IMG/VR virus record: IMGVR_UViG_3300029787_000199
Coordinates: 1 to 32,482 of that record
Length of the DNA: 32,482 nucleotides
Strand: one strand, 5' to 3'
Origin: a virus
Numbering within the stretch: position 1 is the stretch's first letter; every line of letters starts with the position of its first letter. Under the pieces are notes generated by a model. It was not told where the DNA came from. It did not search any database and saw only the letters and a list, made by a program, of their open reading frames with translations. The position numbers and the translations under genes are program-made. This document shows positions 22,596 to 32,097 of this stretch, piece by piece.

Positions 22596-23678
22596 GTGAC
22601 TTACTTCCTTGGTAGAGATATTAAAGTAGGTCTGTCTACTGAACAGGCTAACTATGGTATCAAATTCGCAAGCGGAGCTATAACTATATCTAACACTAGT
22701 TCTACGACTGGAGATTTGGGTGGAGCTTATGCTGACCCTGATTTTATTCCACGAAGAACTGGTGTAGCAGAAGTATCAACTATTACTGTAGTATCTACTA
22801 ACAAAGCACAATTTGCATCGACAACAAGTAATAATAAATATGTTTTAATTTATGATGCAGATGGGCAAAAGTATTTAGTATGGTTTGACCATGATGGTAA
22901 TGGAACACAACCGGCAAGTATAGATGAAGATTTTCAACAAGAAATTGATTTATCAGCAATTAGTAGTGGTAACGCTTCTAACATAGCAGGAGCAATCAAA
23001 ACTCAATTAGCTGCTGATAGTGATTTTGCAGCAGCTTTCACTATTACTCAATCTGGTGCTGTAGTTACAATTACAGATAAAGACACTGGTGCAGCAACTG
23101 ATATAGCCAGAGGGTCTGGTTTTGCTGACAGTGATATGACTGTTGCTACAACTACAGAAGGTACAGGTGGAGACGCTAGTGTAGGCATAGTTTCTGACGA
23201 ATTGAAAATAGAAGATATTACAGGAGTAGATTTCACATTCGGAACTGTTGATGAAGATATAGCATATATGGGTCAACGAACTGCTTTGAAGGCAGAAATC
23301 AAGAAAGAAATAACCCTAACAATAACTAAGAAAAAGAAGGACAATTCTTTTTCAAATCTTTTCAACAAAGCACGATGTGGTATAAGAGCAACTAGTGGTG
23401 CCACAGCTCTAGCAGGTGGTACAGATACTGTAGCTTTTGACAACAATTTAAATCAACCTATAGCAGATGCAAGTGGCAGTGCTTTTGGATATAGATTATA
23501 TCTGGCATTGAAAGAAGGTTCGGAAGTGATGACTTTACCTAATATGTGTATTACAGAATACGGTGTTACTTTGAATGCAGATGCAGTGCACGAAGAAACA
23601 ATAACTTTTTATGGTAATGTTGCACCAGTTGTAGGAACTACAATGGATTACACCACAACCGGAAGCACAGCATTCTGA
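22596..23678 (+). CDS. Second tail-tube paralogue with inserted domain (GTG start)
   Basis: This 360-aa protein starts at GTG eight bases after the previous stop, behind GAGGTGAT. Its ends match the first tail protein (Y-F-L-G-R-D-I-K-V; V-D-E-D-I-A-Y-M-G-Q-R-T-A-L-K-A-E-I-K-K-E). About 140 residues (55-195) are inserted, containing Y-V-L-I-Y-D-A-D-G-Q-K-Y-L-V-W-F-D and V-V-T-I-T-D-K-D-T-G, a domain common in marine phage structural proteins. It could form a decorated tube, a tube end piece, or mix with the short form as lambda gpV carries an extra domain. Shared blocks show an in-place duplication. Confidence 0.7.
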   Translation: MTYFLGRDIKVGLSTEQANYGIKFASGAITISNTSSTTGDLGGAYADPDFIPRRTGVAEVSTITVVSTNKAQFASTTSNNKYVLIYDADGQKYLVWFDHDGNGTQPASIDEDFQQEIDLSAISSGNASNIAGAIKTQLAADSDFAAAFTITQSGAVVTITDKDTGAATDIARGSGFADSDMTVATTTEGTGGDASVGIVSDELKIEDITGVDFTFGTVDEDIAYMGQRTALKAEIKKEITLTITKKKKDNSFSNLFNKARCGIRATSGATALAGGTDTVAFDNNLNQPIADASGSAFGYRLYLALKEGSEVMTLPNMCITEYGVTLNADAVHEETITFYGNVAPVVGTTMDYTTTGSTAF

Positions 23679-23687
23679 GGTAAATAA

Positions 23688-23867
23688 ATGGTATATGAAG
23701 TTAAGGAAATCAATCACGTCTTTCAACTATCGAAAGGTAACGAGATTGTAGGAGTCTTCAGAAGCGAAGCAGCTCTGAATGACGCACTTAAGAGACTGGA
23801 GGCAGAAGAAAAAGTATCTGCCCCAGTCAAAAAGCCTAAAAATAAAAAGAAGGCTAAAAAGAAATAG
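23688..23867 (+). CDS. 59-aa protein with Lys-rich tail
   Basis: The 59 residues hold a beta-beta-alpha core (V-F-Q-L-S-K-G-N-E-I-V-G-V-F and A-A-L-N-D-A-L-K-R-L-E-A-E) and a lysine tail (K-K-P-K-N-K-K-K-A-K-K-K). It sits between tail-tube and chaperone genes with AGGTAAATAA upstream. No family is known. Confidence 0.6.
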   Translation: MVYEVKEINHVFQLSKGNEIVGVFRSEAALNDALKRLEAEEKVSAPVKKPKNKKKAKKK

Positions 23868-23876
23868 GAAACAACA

Positions 23877-24230
23877 ATGGAAGAAGAGAAACAGTACTGG
23901 ACTGTTGAGGACCTTGAGTCTTTAACAGATACAGTCCAAGAAGCAGAAGTAAAGTATCAGGAAAAATACATCAAGATATCTTGGTGTGAATTGACAGAGA
24001 GTGAAGAACCAAAGGCAATTGTCGTAGACGATTCTCTTTCTGAGGAAGAAAAGAACGAGCAATATCTAGAATTAGCTAAAGAGAGAATAGGGCTTATGAT
24101 GAAAAAAGCTCAGGATAAAAAGCCTGACCTAAGCGTATTATCTATGGATGTTTATGAAAAATTACCATCCTCAGCTAAATTTATTGTAACTAATAAAATG
24201 CTAGGTATAGACGACCCAAACGTACAATAG
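23877..24230 (+). CDS. Tail assembly chaperone, G-type
   Basis: This 117-aa acidic helical protein lies just before the tape measure, the place of gpG-type chaperones. It has an acidic N-terminus, a beta-like K-Y-I-K-I-S-W-C-E-L and long helices (about 60-82 and 88-108). Three codons before its stop is CCCAAAC (24215-24221) in the right frame for a -1 shift (C CCA AAC); the -1 frame is open from 24197 through 24541. Most ribosomes would make 117 aa; a fraction would continue. The chaperone coats the tape measure while the tube is built. Confidence 0.75.
   Translation: MEEEKQYWTVEDLESLTDTVQEAEVKYQEKYIKISWCELTESEEPKAIVVDDSLSEEEKNEQYLELAKERIGLMMKKAQDKKPDLSVLSMDVYEKLPSSAKFIVTNKMLGIDDPNVQ
24215..24221 (+). 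other. -1 ribosomal slippery site CCCAAAC
   Basis: The heptamer fits X-XXY-YYZ in the frame of the upstream gene (Pro CCA, Asn AAC). A -1 slip leads into the open frame with the second chaperone. Only a weak hairpin (GTCA/TGAC around ACACCC, 24237-24250) is visible downstream. Confidence 0.75.
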
Positions 24231-24541
24231 CGTTCGGTCAACACCCTGACGTGGTTTTGGTTTACATGCCACTGATGAAAGAGTTAGGGATGAGTCTTAA
24301 AGAAATCAAGGCAACTCCTAGATATGAACTGGACGGATTGTTATACGCCTTTAATGTATACAAAACAATACACGCATACGACGGTTATACCGAAGAAGAT
24401 ATACAACAAATGTCAAAAGGTAGACCTGAAGTAAGAGCTGCATACAATAAAAGTGTAAACATGAAACGAAAATATGAAAGATTATCTGGATTAACAAAAC
24501 CTCACCAAAAAGGTAAATCTTTTAAAGATTTACTAATTTAA
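24221..24541 (+). CDS. Tail assembly chaperone T-part, made by -1 frameshift
   Basis: This frame adds 106 residues to the first 115 of the upstream protein, giving a fusion of about 221 aa. It continues after Asp-Asp-Pro-Asn as R-T-I-A-F-G-Q-H-P-D-V-V-L-V-Y-M, then two helices, a D-G-Y-T-E-E-D-I turn and a basic end. No ATG with a ribosome site begins this frame; a GTG at 24251 and an ATG at 24266 lack one, which supports frameshifting. In lambda, the matching GT fusion binds both tape measure and tube protein. Confidence 0.72.
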   Translation, partial: RTIAFGQHPDVVLVYMPLMKELGMSLKEIKATPRYELDGLLYAFNVYKTIHAYDGYTEEDIQQMSKGRPEVRAAYNKSVNMKRKYERLSGLTKPHQKGKSFKDLLI

Positions 24542-24553
24542 GGAAAGTAAAAC

Positions 24554-27286
24554 ATGGTAATGAGTGCACTTACAGTGCGTGCGAACATGCGAATGATGTT
24601 CGACGAAGGTTCCGCAAACAGAGCGCAAGCTAAGTATATGGCGCGCATTGCTCAGATGGAACAAGGTGCATCAAATGCAACAGGTAGAGCTAATCAACAT
24701 TTACTAAATAATCACAAAATGTTAGTATCACAGTTGATGGCTCAAAATAAAGCAGCTGATAAACAATTGTCTGATTCTAAAGAACAAATAGCTAAAAAAA
24801 TTAGTGCTGCATCTAGACGCGCTTTGAAAGCAATCAAACCACCTTCGGCTTTGGCTAAAGACGACCCTGATAAATATAAAAAAGAAGAAGCAAGGTATAA
24901 AGCAGCTGCCCTCAAAATTAAAGCCATAAACAAAGACATGTTGGCAGATGCTAAGAAACTTGGAGCTGTTGGTCTAACTGGTAATAAAATATCTACCAGA
25001 CAATTTTTAGAACAAGAAGCTCATATTAGGAAGAAGATTATAGCTTTAGCAGAAGCTGAAGTTAAAGCTCAAAGACACGGTTCTGCTGAAAGAAAATTAG
25101 CACAAAGAGAATTAGATAGATATCTAGGTGCACAAAAGATGATTAACGCCGAAGAGCATAAGCACGGCGAAACCATAAAAAAGAACATGGCTGCAATACG
25201 TATGTCTCAAATGTTAGTTAACAAAGGTACTAGTAGAAACAATGTCCTTTTGAAAGAACAAATGGCTCTTTTACAACGTATAAATCAAGCTTATAGTTCT
25301 GTTGCTATGCAGTTAACAGGTGCCTTTACGGGTGCACTTATGGCTAGTGGTATAGCATTGATGACATTTGGTTTTAGATTACAAAGTGTCATATCAGATT
25401 TTATTTCTTTTGAAAAAGAATTGATGAATGCACAATCTATTTATCAAAAATCATTCGACATTTTGTTTGATTTGTCAGATGATATAATTAATTTTAGTAC
25501 ACAGTATGGTGTTACATTACAAGATGCTTCTGAAGGTTTATATACTTTGGCATCGGCTGGTCTGACTGCAAGTGAATCGCAAGAAGTATTAACTAACACT
25601 TTGAAGTTAGCAATGGCTGTTCAAGGTGACCACGACACTATTGCTAAATTAACCACGCAGACTTTATTTGGTTTTGGTAAAGAGATGTCAGAATCTGCCA
25701 GAATTACAGATATGTTTGCACATTCTATTAACAAGTCTTTGATTGAATACCAAGATTTAGCTAGTTCTGTTAAGTTCGCTATGCCGTTCTTTGTTGCTAC
25801 AAATCAAGAGGTAGAGCAATTACTTGGTGCTTTACAAATATTGAGTAATCGTGCTTTAGAAGCAGGTATTGCAGGTCGTGGTTTACGTCAGACTTTAGCT
25901 GAGTTCGCACAACATGCTGAAGATAATACTGCCGCATTTGCAAAATTAGGTATAGAATTAGTAAATCAAGAAGGTATGTTTAAAGATTTGACTGTGATAG
26001 CTAAAGAATTTCATGATGCATTCCCAGATATTAACGACAACGTAGACTTGATGACTACTTTGTTAGAAGATTTGAATGTTCGTGGTGCTACTGCTTTCGT
26101 CCATTTAGTAAGAGAGGCAGATACCTTCAAAGATGCTGTCGATGATTTACAGAACTCTACAGGTGCTGCTACTGAAATGGCAAACGTTCAGCAAAAATCT
26201 TTATCTAACCAAATACAAGTGATTAAAAACGCACTTATGGCTCCATTTTTGCTCTCAGATGAGGTTGGTAGAACAAATGAGACGTTGAATACTTTTGGTA
26301 ATCAATTGCACGAAATAACACAAGAATTTGAAGATTTATTTTTAATTAAAATGGACGACGGAACTAGAGCTCTTACTAATTTAGGTGCAGAATTGAGAGA
26401 TAGTGTAATATTACTTGTGAAAGATTTGTCTGGTTTACTCAGAGATTTATTAAAAGGTTTTGCTCAAATGAATAAAGGTTCTAACTCACTTAGAACGACC
26501 ATACATGCACTGTTGATACCTTTGAGAGCGGTAGGTTTATTGTTTAGAGTGTTCGGTGATGGTATGTTAGAAGCTATTCTAATGATGAAAGTTATGAATG
26601 GACTATTACCTATATCACAAGCGCATACTGTTGCATTTACTTTAGCAACTCTTTCTTCTAAAAATGCTACGGCTGCTTCTGGTATAGCTAGTGATATAAA
26701 AACAAAAATGTTAATATTAGAGAATGGACAAATGGCACTAAACGCTAGGCAACAAGCTATATTAACAACTGTACAATTAGGTGCTAATGTGGCCATGTTT
26801 GCAGGTATAACTTTACTTAACAAGTCTTCACAAGCTTATCAAATTCTTGGAGCAGCGCTTTTGGTGGCAGCAGGAGGTATGATGGCTTTCAATATCGCTA
26901 GAGCAGCAGGAGTGGAAGCAACATTTGGTATGACAGCCATGACAGCAGCAGTTGCTGCAGGTGCTGGAACTATGTTAACATTAGGTGTAGCTACTAGAGC
27001 GTTTATGAAACCACCGAAAATAGAAACTCCTAGTACACCTATGGCTGATTTAGGTATGAGAATGTATGATATGGGTGGAAGTTTAGGTGGTAGACATTTC
27101 CCAGTTATGGTAGAACCCGGTGAATCAATCGTATCAAAAACTCAAAATATGTTGGGTGGCGGTTCAGGCATAACTTTAAATATACAGGGCGACATAGTAA
27201 CTAATGATGCCGATGACTTTGCAGAGCGTATAGCTGTTGCACTGCCTGAAGCATTAAGAAAAGTTAACGACGTAGGAGGAATATAA
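24554..27286 (+). CDS. Tail tape measure protein
   Basis: This 910-aa protein sets tail length. A helical N-terminal third (to about 240) is rich in Lys, Ala and Gln. A membrane-like segment (about 252-275, A-L-M-A-S-G-I-A-L-M-T-F) precedes the TP901-type tape-measure core (about 290-560: Q-Y-G-V-T-L-Q-D-A-S-E-G-L-Y-T-L-A-S-A-G-L and A-G-I-A-G-R-G-L-R-Q-T-L). Further hydrophobic helices occur at about 760-815. The end has M-V-E-P-G-E-S-I-V-S and a strand-rich tip. At about 0.15 nm per residue it predicts a tail near 135 nm, a rule-of-thumb estimate. It lies directly after the chaperone pair. Confidence 0.9.
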   Translation: MVMSALTVRANMRMMFDEGSANRAQAKYMARIAQMEQGASNATGRANQHLLNNHKMLVSQLMAQNKAADKQLSDSKEQIAKKISAASRRALKAIKPPSALAKDDPDKYKKEEARYKAAALKIKAINKDMLADAKKLGAVGLTGNKISTRQFLEQEAHIRKKIIALAEAEVKAQRHGSAERKLAQRELDRYLGAQKMINAEEHKHGETIKKNMAAIRMSQMLVNKGTSRNNVLLKEQMALLQRINQAYSSVAMQLTGAFTGALMASGIALMTFGFRLQSVISDFISFEKELMNAQSIYQKSFDILFDLSDDIINFSTQYGVTLQDASEGLYTLASAGLTASESQEVLTNTLKLAMAVQGDHDTIAKLTTQTLFGFGKEMSESARITDMFAHSINKSLIEYQDLASSVKFAMPFFVATNQEVEQLLGALQILSNRALEAGIAGRGLRQTLAEFAQHAEDNTAAFAKLGIELVNQEGMFKDLTVIAKEFHDAFPDINDNVDLMTTLLEDLNVRGATAFVHLVREADTFKDAVDDLQNSTGAATEMANVQQKSLSNQIQVIKNALMAPFLLSDEVGRTNETLNTFGNQLHEITQEFEDLFLIKMDDGTRALTNLGAELRDSVILLVKDLSGLLRDLLKGFAQMNKGSNSLRTTIHALLIPLRAVGLLFRVFGDGMLEAILMMKVMNGLLPISQAHTVAFTLATLSSKNATAASGIASDIKTKMLILENGQMALNARQQAILTTVQLGANVAMFAGITLLNKSSQAYQILGAALLVAAGGMMAFNIARAAGVEATFGMTAMTAAVAAGAGTMLTLGVATRAFMKPPKIETPSTPMADLGMRMYDMGGSLGGRHFPVMVEPGESIVSKTQNMLGGGSGITLNIQGDIVTNDADDFAERIAVALPEALRKVNDVGGI

Positions 27287-27287
27287 T

Positions 27288-30200
27288 ATGACAAAAATGA
27301 AACTTAATTTAACAGATTTAGATATAGGTAAACTGTTTGTTGATGCAGCTTTCCAAAAATTGGAAGAAATGGGATTAAGAGAAGTGCCCGGTACACCAGC
27401 GGAAGAACATGCTATTGTAGGAGGTAGAAGAGTTGCTTCTACTGGTGCAATTTTCAAAAGAGAGTTGAAGACTACAGATTCATTCCAAAGTATTACAGAT
27501 TTAGTAGTTTCTCCTAAATTTAAAGATATTTATGATGGTCAAGGTACTATTTTGGGACCAATGGACACTGAAGAAACTATAGAGACTGGTGAAATAACAT
27601 TTGGTAGTCATTACACAAATTCAGAATATATTATAGAAAGTCCAGTAAAGAGAGCACCAGATTTTGGTGCCGGTGATTTGATTGGTCTTGATTTAAATAT
27701 TTATCATGATAATGTTGGTTATGATAAACATATAACTGTGCCTGATATAGAAGTTTACAAATTCAAAACTAGTTTAGAAAGCGCTAAAACAGAAGGTACT
27801 TTCGGAGTGCCTACTGCAGCTAAAGCAAATGTTATTGTAGGTTCTATGTCTTACAAAGGAGCAAATACTTCTAGTATAACTGAATCTTTTGACGGTGCTT
27901 CTATCTTTACTGGTAATTTAGCTAGAGGTAATCAAAAAAGAGGTATAAACTCTAAGGAAGTAAACGATGGAGACGCTTATTTACTTTTAGATGATGCATG
28001 GGCAATACAAGAAGGTGATAAGGGTGACCATAAAAGTAGAGATAGGTCACAAGGTATAAGCAAAAAGTCATCATTTAGAAAACAACATTGTGTAGAATAT
28101 CAAGGTCAATGGATATTACCTTTGAAAAAGGGTTATGGAGATAAATTAGAAGCTTCTGAAGGTAGAAGAAGATTCCTTGGTGATTTTGCTATACAAAGAC
28201 ATTATTACGACAAAGCTTATTGTGAAAGTCGAGAAATTAATTTGAAGTTTCTGATTGAAGACCTTCTTAAATTTAAAAACGACAAATTTGCTAATTTAGA
28301 AGAAACTAATTTAACATCCAAAGTTTTACAAAGTTCTCTTATAAATACTACAGATACATTTTTACATAGTATAAGATATACTAATTATATACAAAATGGA
28401 ACATCGGACGACGGTTCCCCAAAAATATCTGCATATTCTTTGCCAGTGTTTTCAGATTTCAATACTCCTAAAACAGGGACATGTATGCAAATGTCTAGTT
28501 TATACCCAAATGCACAAGCTGCTCAAAAACTTACACTTGGTAAGGCAAGTATAGATTATCAATCTATGGTCGCTGTGATGAAAATACCTAAACCTTTGAC
28601 TTTGGCTAGAATACAGGATGAAGATGAGCCTATGGATAGCATGGAAGTATCTATAAGCTTTTCTATACCAAGATTAGATATGTACCATAGACAAGGATTG
28701 AATACTAGTGATGCTTTTGGTCATAATTTAAATAGGTCTTTTGGTGTGTTTTGTGCTACAAGACCTATGGACGGTAGTGAAGATTTGTCTGCTATGTTAA
28801 ATAGGATGAATACAGGACCATCTGTTGATTATAGAAACAGAATTTCACGTGCTGAAAATAAAAATTTAAAAGTTAATAGTTATAATGGGTTGTTTTTTAT
28901 AAGACATACTACAGACCAAAATAATACTAATGCAGCAACAGGAGAAATAAAAATAATACATACTGGTGACACAAGAGGTAGTTATAATGTACACGGCCAG
29001 TTAAGCAGTAGTGCACCTAGTGGTCCTGCTTTCATTGTAAAAGATGGAGGTCAAGGCGGAGGAACCATAACTGATAGTGCAATAGAGCCTAATATTTTGA
29101 AAACAATAGGAACTGATGGTGAACCTAATACAGCTTATGATACTGGTGCATGGTATACTTTAAAAATACATATTAACCATAGAGATGCTACCAACGGTTA
29201 TATGCGTTGGACTCTTCTTAATTCCGATGGACAAATAATGTTTACACAAAGGCAAAAACATCAAGGTATGGCTAATTTTACAGATGCCACATGTGATGTT
29301 ACAAGTGGTGATGCAACAGTTACACATGATGCTAATGCTGCAATCGTTGAAGGATTAGGTGTAAGTGGAACTGGTATACCTGATGGTGCTGTTGTACAAA
29401 GTATAACTAATTCAACTACATTCGAACTTAATGTTAATGCTACTGCAAGTAATAATAATACAACTTTAACTTTCGGTGCTCCTGATGTTTCTAATACTGG
29501 TGACCAATTTCCTAGCTATTTACATTTTGTCGTAAATGGTTGTAAAGTTGGTGCAGATGGAGAAGTAGGTGGTTCAGACCATCTTTATGCCAGTGGTCTT
29601 GATTCTCAAACAGATGTTTGTATAGAAACTGTATCTATAAGAGGATTTGAAGGAGATATGTACAATTCATCTATATCTCCAAAAAATTTAAATCCTAGTG
29701 CTATGCGTATAAGTGCTACCAGTGAATTTGATTTGATTGATGATAGTGGAGGCACTTTTGCTAAAGGCGCTGATTTCCTTGGTGAAGACACGCGTTTTGC
29801 GCATACCACTTCGGCTAACGATAGAGCTGTGGTTCCTTCATATCTTTACTGGGGTACGGTAGATGATATATGGAGTAGTAAAACAAACCATATTTTTATG
29901 GGAGATTTTGATACATTAAATTACGTTGAAAATGATGCATCTGACGCTGCGAAATCTATGGAGTTTTCTTCTAGTGGTGCTGGTGCTAACACTTCATCCG
30001 ATGTTATATTCTTTATACCTGATGATAGTGCTAATAATGATTTAGGTATGTGGTTAATACAAGATAGAGACCAGAATTTAGGTACAGACCATCATTTAAA
30101 TGATAAAATTACTTTGGAGGGAACTAATTTTTGTGATAAGTTTACTAAACCCGGTTTTTGGACATTAACCAATAGTGGTGCTTTATCTGATGAAGTTGGC

Positions 30201-32087
30201 GGTAATTATGTGGCTAGAGAAAATCCAGCTTGTTCTACAAAAATAACAAGTATAATAGATGCAGCTAAAGGTCAAGTTACTGTTTCTAACCCAAGTATAC
30301 TAAAACAATTCAGTGGTGAAAAATTCATAATATATAGAGCAGGTAGACCATATGATAATAGGTTTTTCCGAGATGATTATGTGATGGACGATTCTACAAT
30401 ATATGGAGGAGTTTCTGGTAATACATTTACATTTAGGAAAAGAGATGGTTATCACAATGGTGATGCTGATGATGGTAGTACACCTTTGATACATTTAGAT
30501 AATCTTTCAGAATTATATGTAAGTCCTCTCAGATATTGGATAGTTGCTGAAATTTATAATAAAGCTGAAACAGGGAATGCTTTATTAGCTGATAAAACAT
30601 ATGGTTATTCTGTAGTTACATTAGGTACTGGAGGCACTGCAATAGCTCCAGCATCTACTACTAAAGGTACTACATTTTCTGAAACACTATACTCAGACAG
30701 TTCTGAGTTGAGTAATAAATGGAGTTTATCATTTTCTTCTGCTGGTGGTTTAGTAGAAGATAGTATTGATTATGGTTATCGTAAAGCTGGTGACGAGCAA
30801 GGTGCTTTGGATGGAGAGACAAGTTTAGGATATATTCAAAAATACAGTCCAGTAACTGGATACAATACGGTAAGTCTTGATAGTCTTATTCAAGTTGAAA
30901 ACACTAGACTTAAAAAACCCGATGAAAAAGTATCATTATATTTAAAAGTGTCTCCTGAGTTGAGAGGGGTTTCTTCATTAACTACTACTAAATATACTGG
31001 TTCTAGTAAAGACCCATTTTTTACATATTATTATGTTGACAAATTGCCAGTTGTAGAAAGTTTCAATATATTACCAAATAAAGATGACCCATTTTATGCT
31101 GATTTTACTTGGTCTTCCAAAGATGATGATTTATGGTATGGTTTCTTAATGTTAAGTAATGCAGAAATAAAGCATCAATATCACGATGCCGTTGCTGTTA
31201 TACATTTAAACGAAACAGATGTTTCATCTGCTAGTAATATAAAATTAAAAAGATATTCAGGTATACATAATGGTACTGAAGTCAATGCTGCTGCTATTGG
31301 TGGTGGTATGGCTACCTCTAGAGAAGGTTTAGCAGGTAACGCATTACTTACGGACGCAGGAGAAGATTGTTTTGTTACTTTCCCAGATGCAGTTACTAAC
31401 AATTCTAACAGTGGTAGTTATACTCAACCTACCGATGAATTCAGTTTAGTAGCACATTTTACTTGTGATAGTATTGCACATACTGGTTTTGTAGTAGGTA
31501 AACATGGTGAGTTTGATATATCTGTAGATACTAGTGGTAATATAAATGCAGCTATCACTCCACAAGGTGGTACTGAAGTTACACTAAAATCTACATCTGT
31601 TATAAACACTGATGGAGAAACACCCACAAATGTTATATTAACTTTCGATGGTAGTTTGATTTCTGGTAACGTAAAACTATTTATAAATGGTAAATTAGAA
31701 GACCAAAGTGGTTTAAAAACTACAGCAGGTAGTGCTAACAATTGGAAAGTTGATACTAATTTAGCAAACGCTTCTAGTAGATTAACAGTAGGTATAGAAC
31801 CTGTAACTGGAACAGGTGCTCCAAGTGCTAATGGTTTTTCAGGTAAAATAGAAGAAATTGTATTGTACAACAAAGCAATATATCCAGTTGTCCCTAAAAC
31901 GGGTAAGTTTACATTTACAAAACCTTTAGAAGAGTTATCAACTGCTTCTATAGCAACAGGTATATCTAATGTTGCAAGGTTATTTGTTAAAGATTATCAT
32001 AACATAAGAGGTACTTCTTCAACCGAGGTAGCTTCTTCAAGTAACGTGGCTTTTAAGAAAGCAGGGTTGGGGTTGAAAACGAATTAG
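27288..32087 (+). CDS. Giant tail-tip protein with LamG-like domain
   Basis: This 1599-aa protein starts two bases after the tape measure, where the distal tail/tip proteins lie. The first 300 residues are unrecognised. About 530-660 resemble a lectin-like beta sandwich (Y-T-L-K-I-H-I-N-H and W-T-L-L-N-S-D-G). About 668-728 holds a short module known in marine phages (D-V-T-S-G-D-A-T-V-T ... V-S-G-T-G-I-P-D-G-A). About 1300-1525 is a LamG/concanavalin-like domain (F-S-L-V-A-H-F-T, V-I-L-T-F-D-G, V-K-L-F-I-N-G-K-L, G-K-I-E-E-I-V-L-Y-N-K-A), predicted to bind host glycans. No enzyme motif was found. Likely the main adhesion or tail-tip scaffold. Confidence 0.75.
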   Translation: MTKMKLNLTDLDIGKLFVDAAFQKLEEMGLREVPGTPAEEHAIVGGRRVASTGAIFKRELKTTDSFQSITDLVVSPKFKDIYDGQGTILGPMDTEETIETGEITFGSHYTNSEYIIESPVKRAPDFGAGDLIGLDLNIYHDNVGYDKHITVPDIEVYKFKTSLESAKTEGTFGVPTAAKANVIVGSMSYKGANTSSITESFDGASIFTGNLARGNQKRGINSKEVNDGDAYLLLDDAWAIQEGDKGDHKSRDRSQGISKKSSFRKQHCVEYQGQWILPLKKGYGDKLEASEGRRRFLGDFAIQRHYYDKAYCESREINLKFLIEDLLKFKNDKFANLEETNLTSKVLQSSLINTTDTFLHSIRYTNYIQNGTSDDGSPKISAYSLPVFSDFNTPKTGTCMQMSSLYPNAQAAQKLTLGKASIDYQSMVAVMKIPKPLTLARIQDEDEPMDSMEVSISFSIPRLDMYHRQGLNTSDAFGHNLNRSFGVFCATRPMDGSEDLSAMLNRMNTGPSVDYRNRISRAENKNLKVNSYNGLFFIRHTTDQNNTNAATGEIKIIHTGDTRGSYNVHGQLSSSAPSGPAFIVKDGGQGGGTITDSAIEPNILKTIGTDGEPNTAYDTGAWYTLKIHINHRDATNGYMRWTLLNSDGQIMFTQRQKHQGMANFTDATCDVTSGDATVTHDANAAIVEGLGVSGTGIPDGAVVQSITNSTTFELNVNATASNNNTTLTFGAPDVSNTGDQFPSYLHFVVNGCKVGADGEVGGSDHLYASGLDSQTDVCIETVSIRGFEGDMYNSSISPKNLNPSAMRISATSEFDLIDDSGGTFAKGADFLGEDTRFAHTTSANDRAVVPSYLYWGTVDDIWSSKTNHIFMGDFDTLNYVENDASDAAKSMEFSSSGAGANTSSDVIFFIPDDSANNDLGMWLIQDRDQNLGTDHHLNDKITLEGTNFCDKFTKPGFWTLTNSGALSDEVGGNYVARENPACSTKITSIIDAAKGQVTVSNPSILKQFSGEKFIIYRAGRPYDNRFFRDDYVMDDSTIYGGVSGNTFTFRKRDGYHNGDADDGSTPLIHLDNLSELYVSPLRYWIVAEIYNKAETGNALLADKTYGYSVVTLGTGGTAIAPASTTKGTTFSETLYSDSSELSNKWSLSFSSAGGLVEDSIDYGYRKAGDEQGALDGETSLGYIQKYSPVTGYNTVSLDSLIQVENTRLKKPDEKVSLYLKVSPELRGVSSLTTTKYTGSSKDPFFTYYYVDKLPVVESFNILPNKDDPFYADFTWSSKDDDLWYGFLMLSNAEIKHQYHDAVAVIHLNETDVSSASNIKLKRYSGIHNGTEVNAAAIGGGMATSREGLAGNALLTDAGEDCFVTFPDAVTNNSNSGSYTQPTDEFSLVAHFTCDSIAHTGFVVGKHGEFDISVDTSGNINAAITPQGGTEVTLKSTSVINTDGETPTNVILTFDGSLISGNVKLFINGKLEDQSGLKTTAGSANNWKVDTNLANASSRLTVGIEPVTGTGAPSANGFSGKIEEIVLYNKAIYPVVPKTGKFTFTKPLEELSTASIATGISNVARLFVKDYHNIRGTSSTEVASSSNVAFKKAGLGLKTN

Positions 32088-32097
32088 GTGAAAAGAT

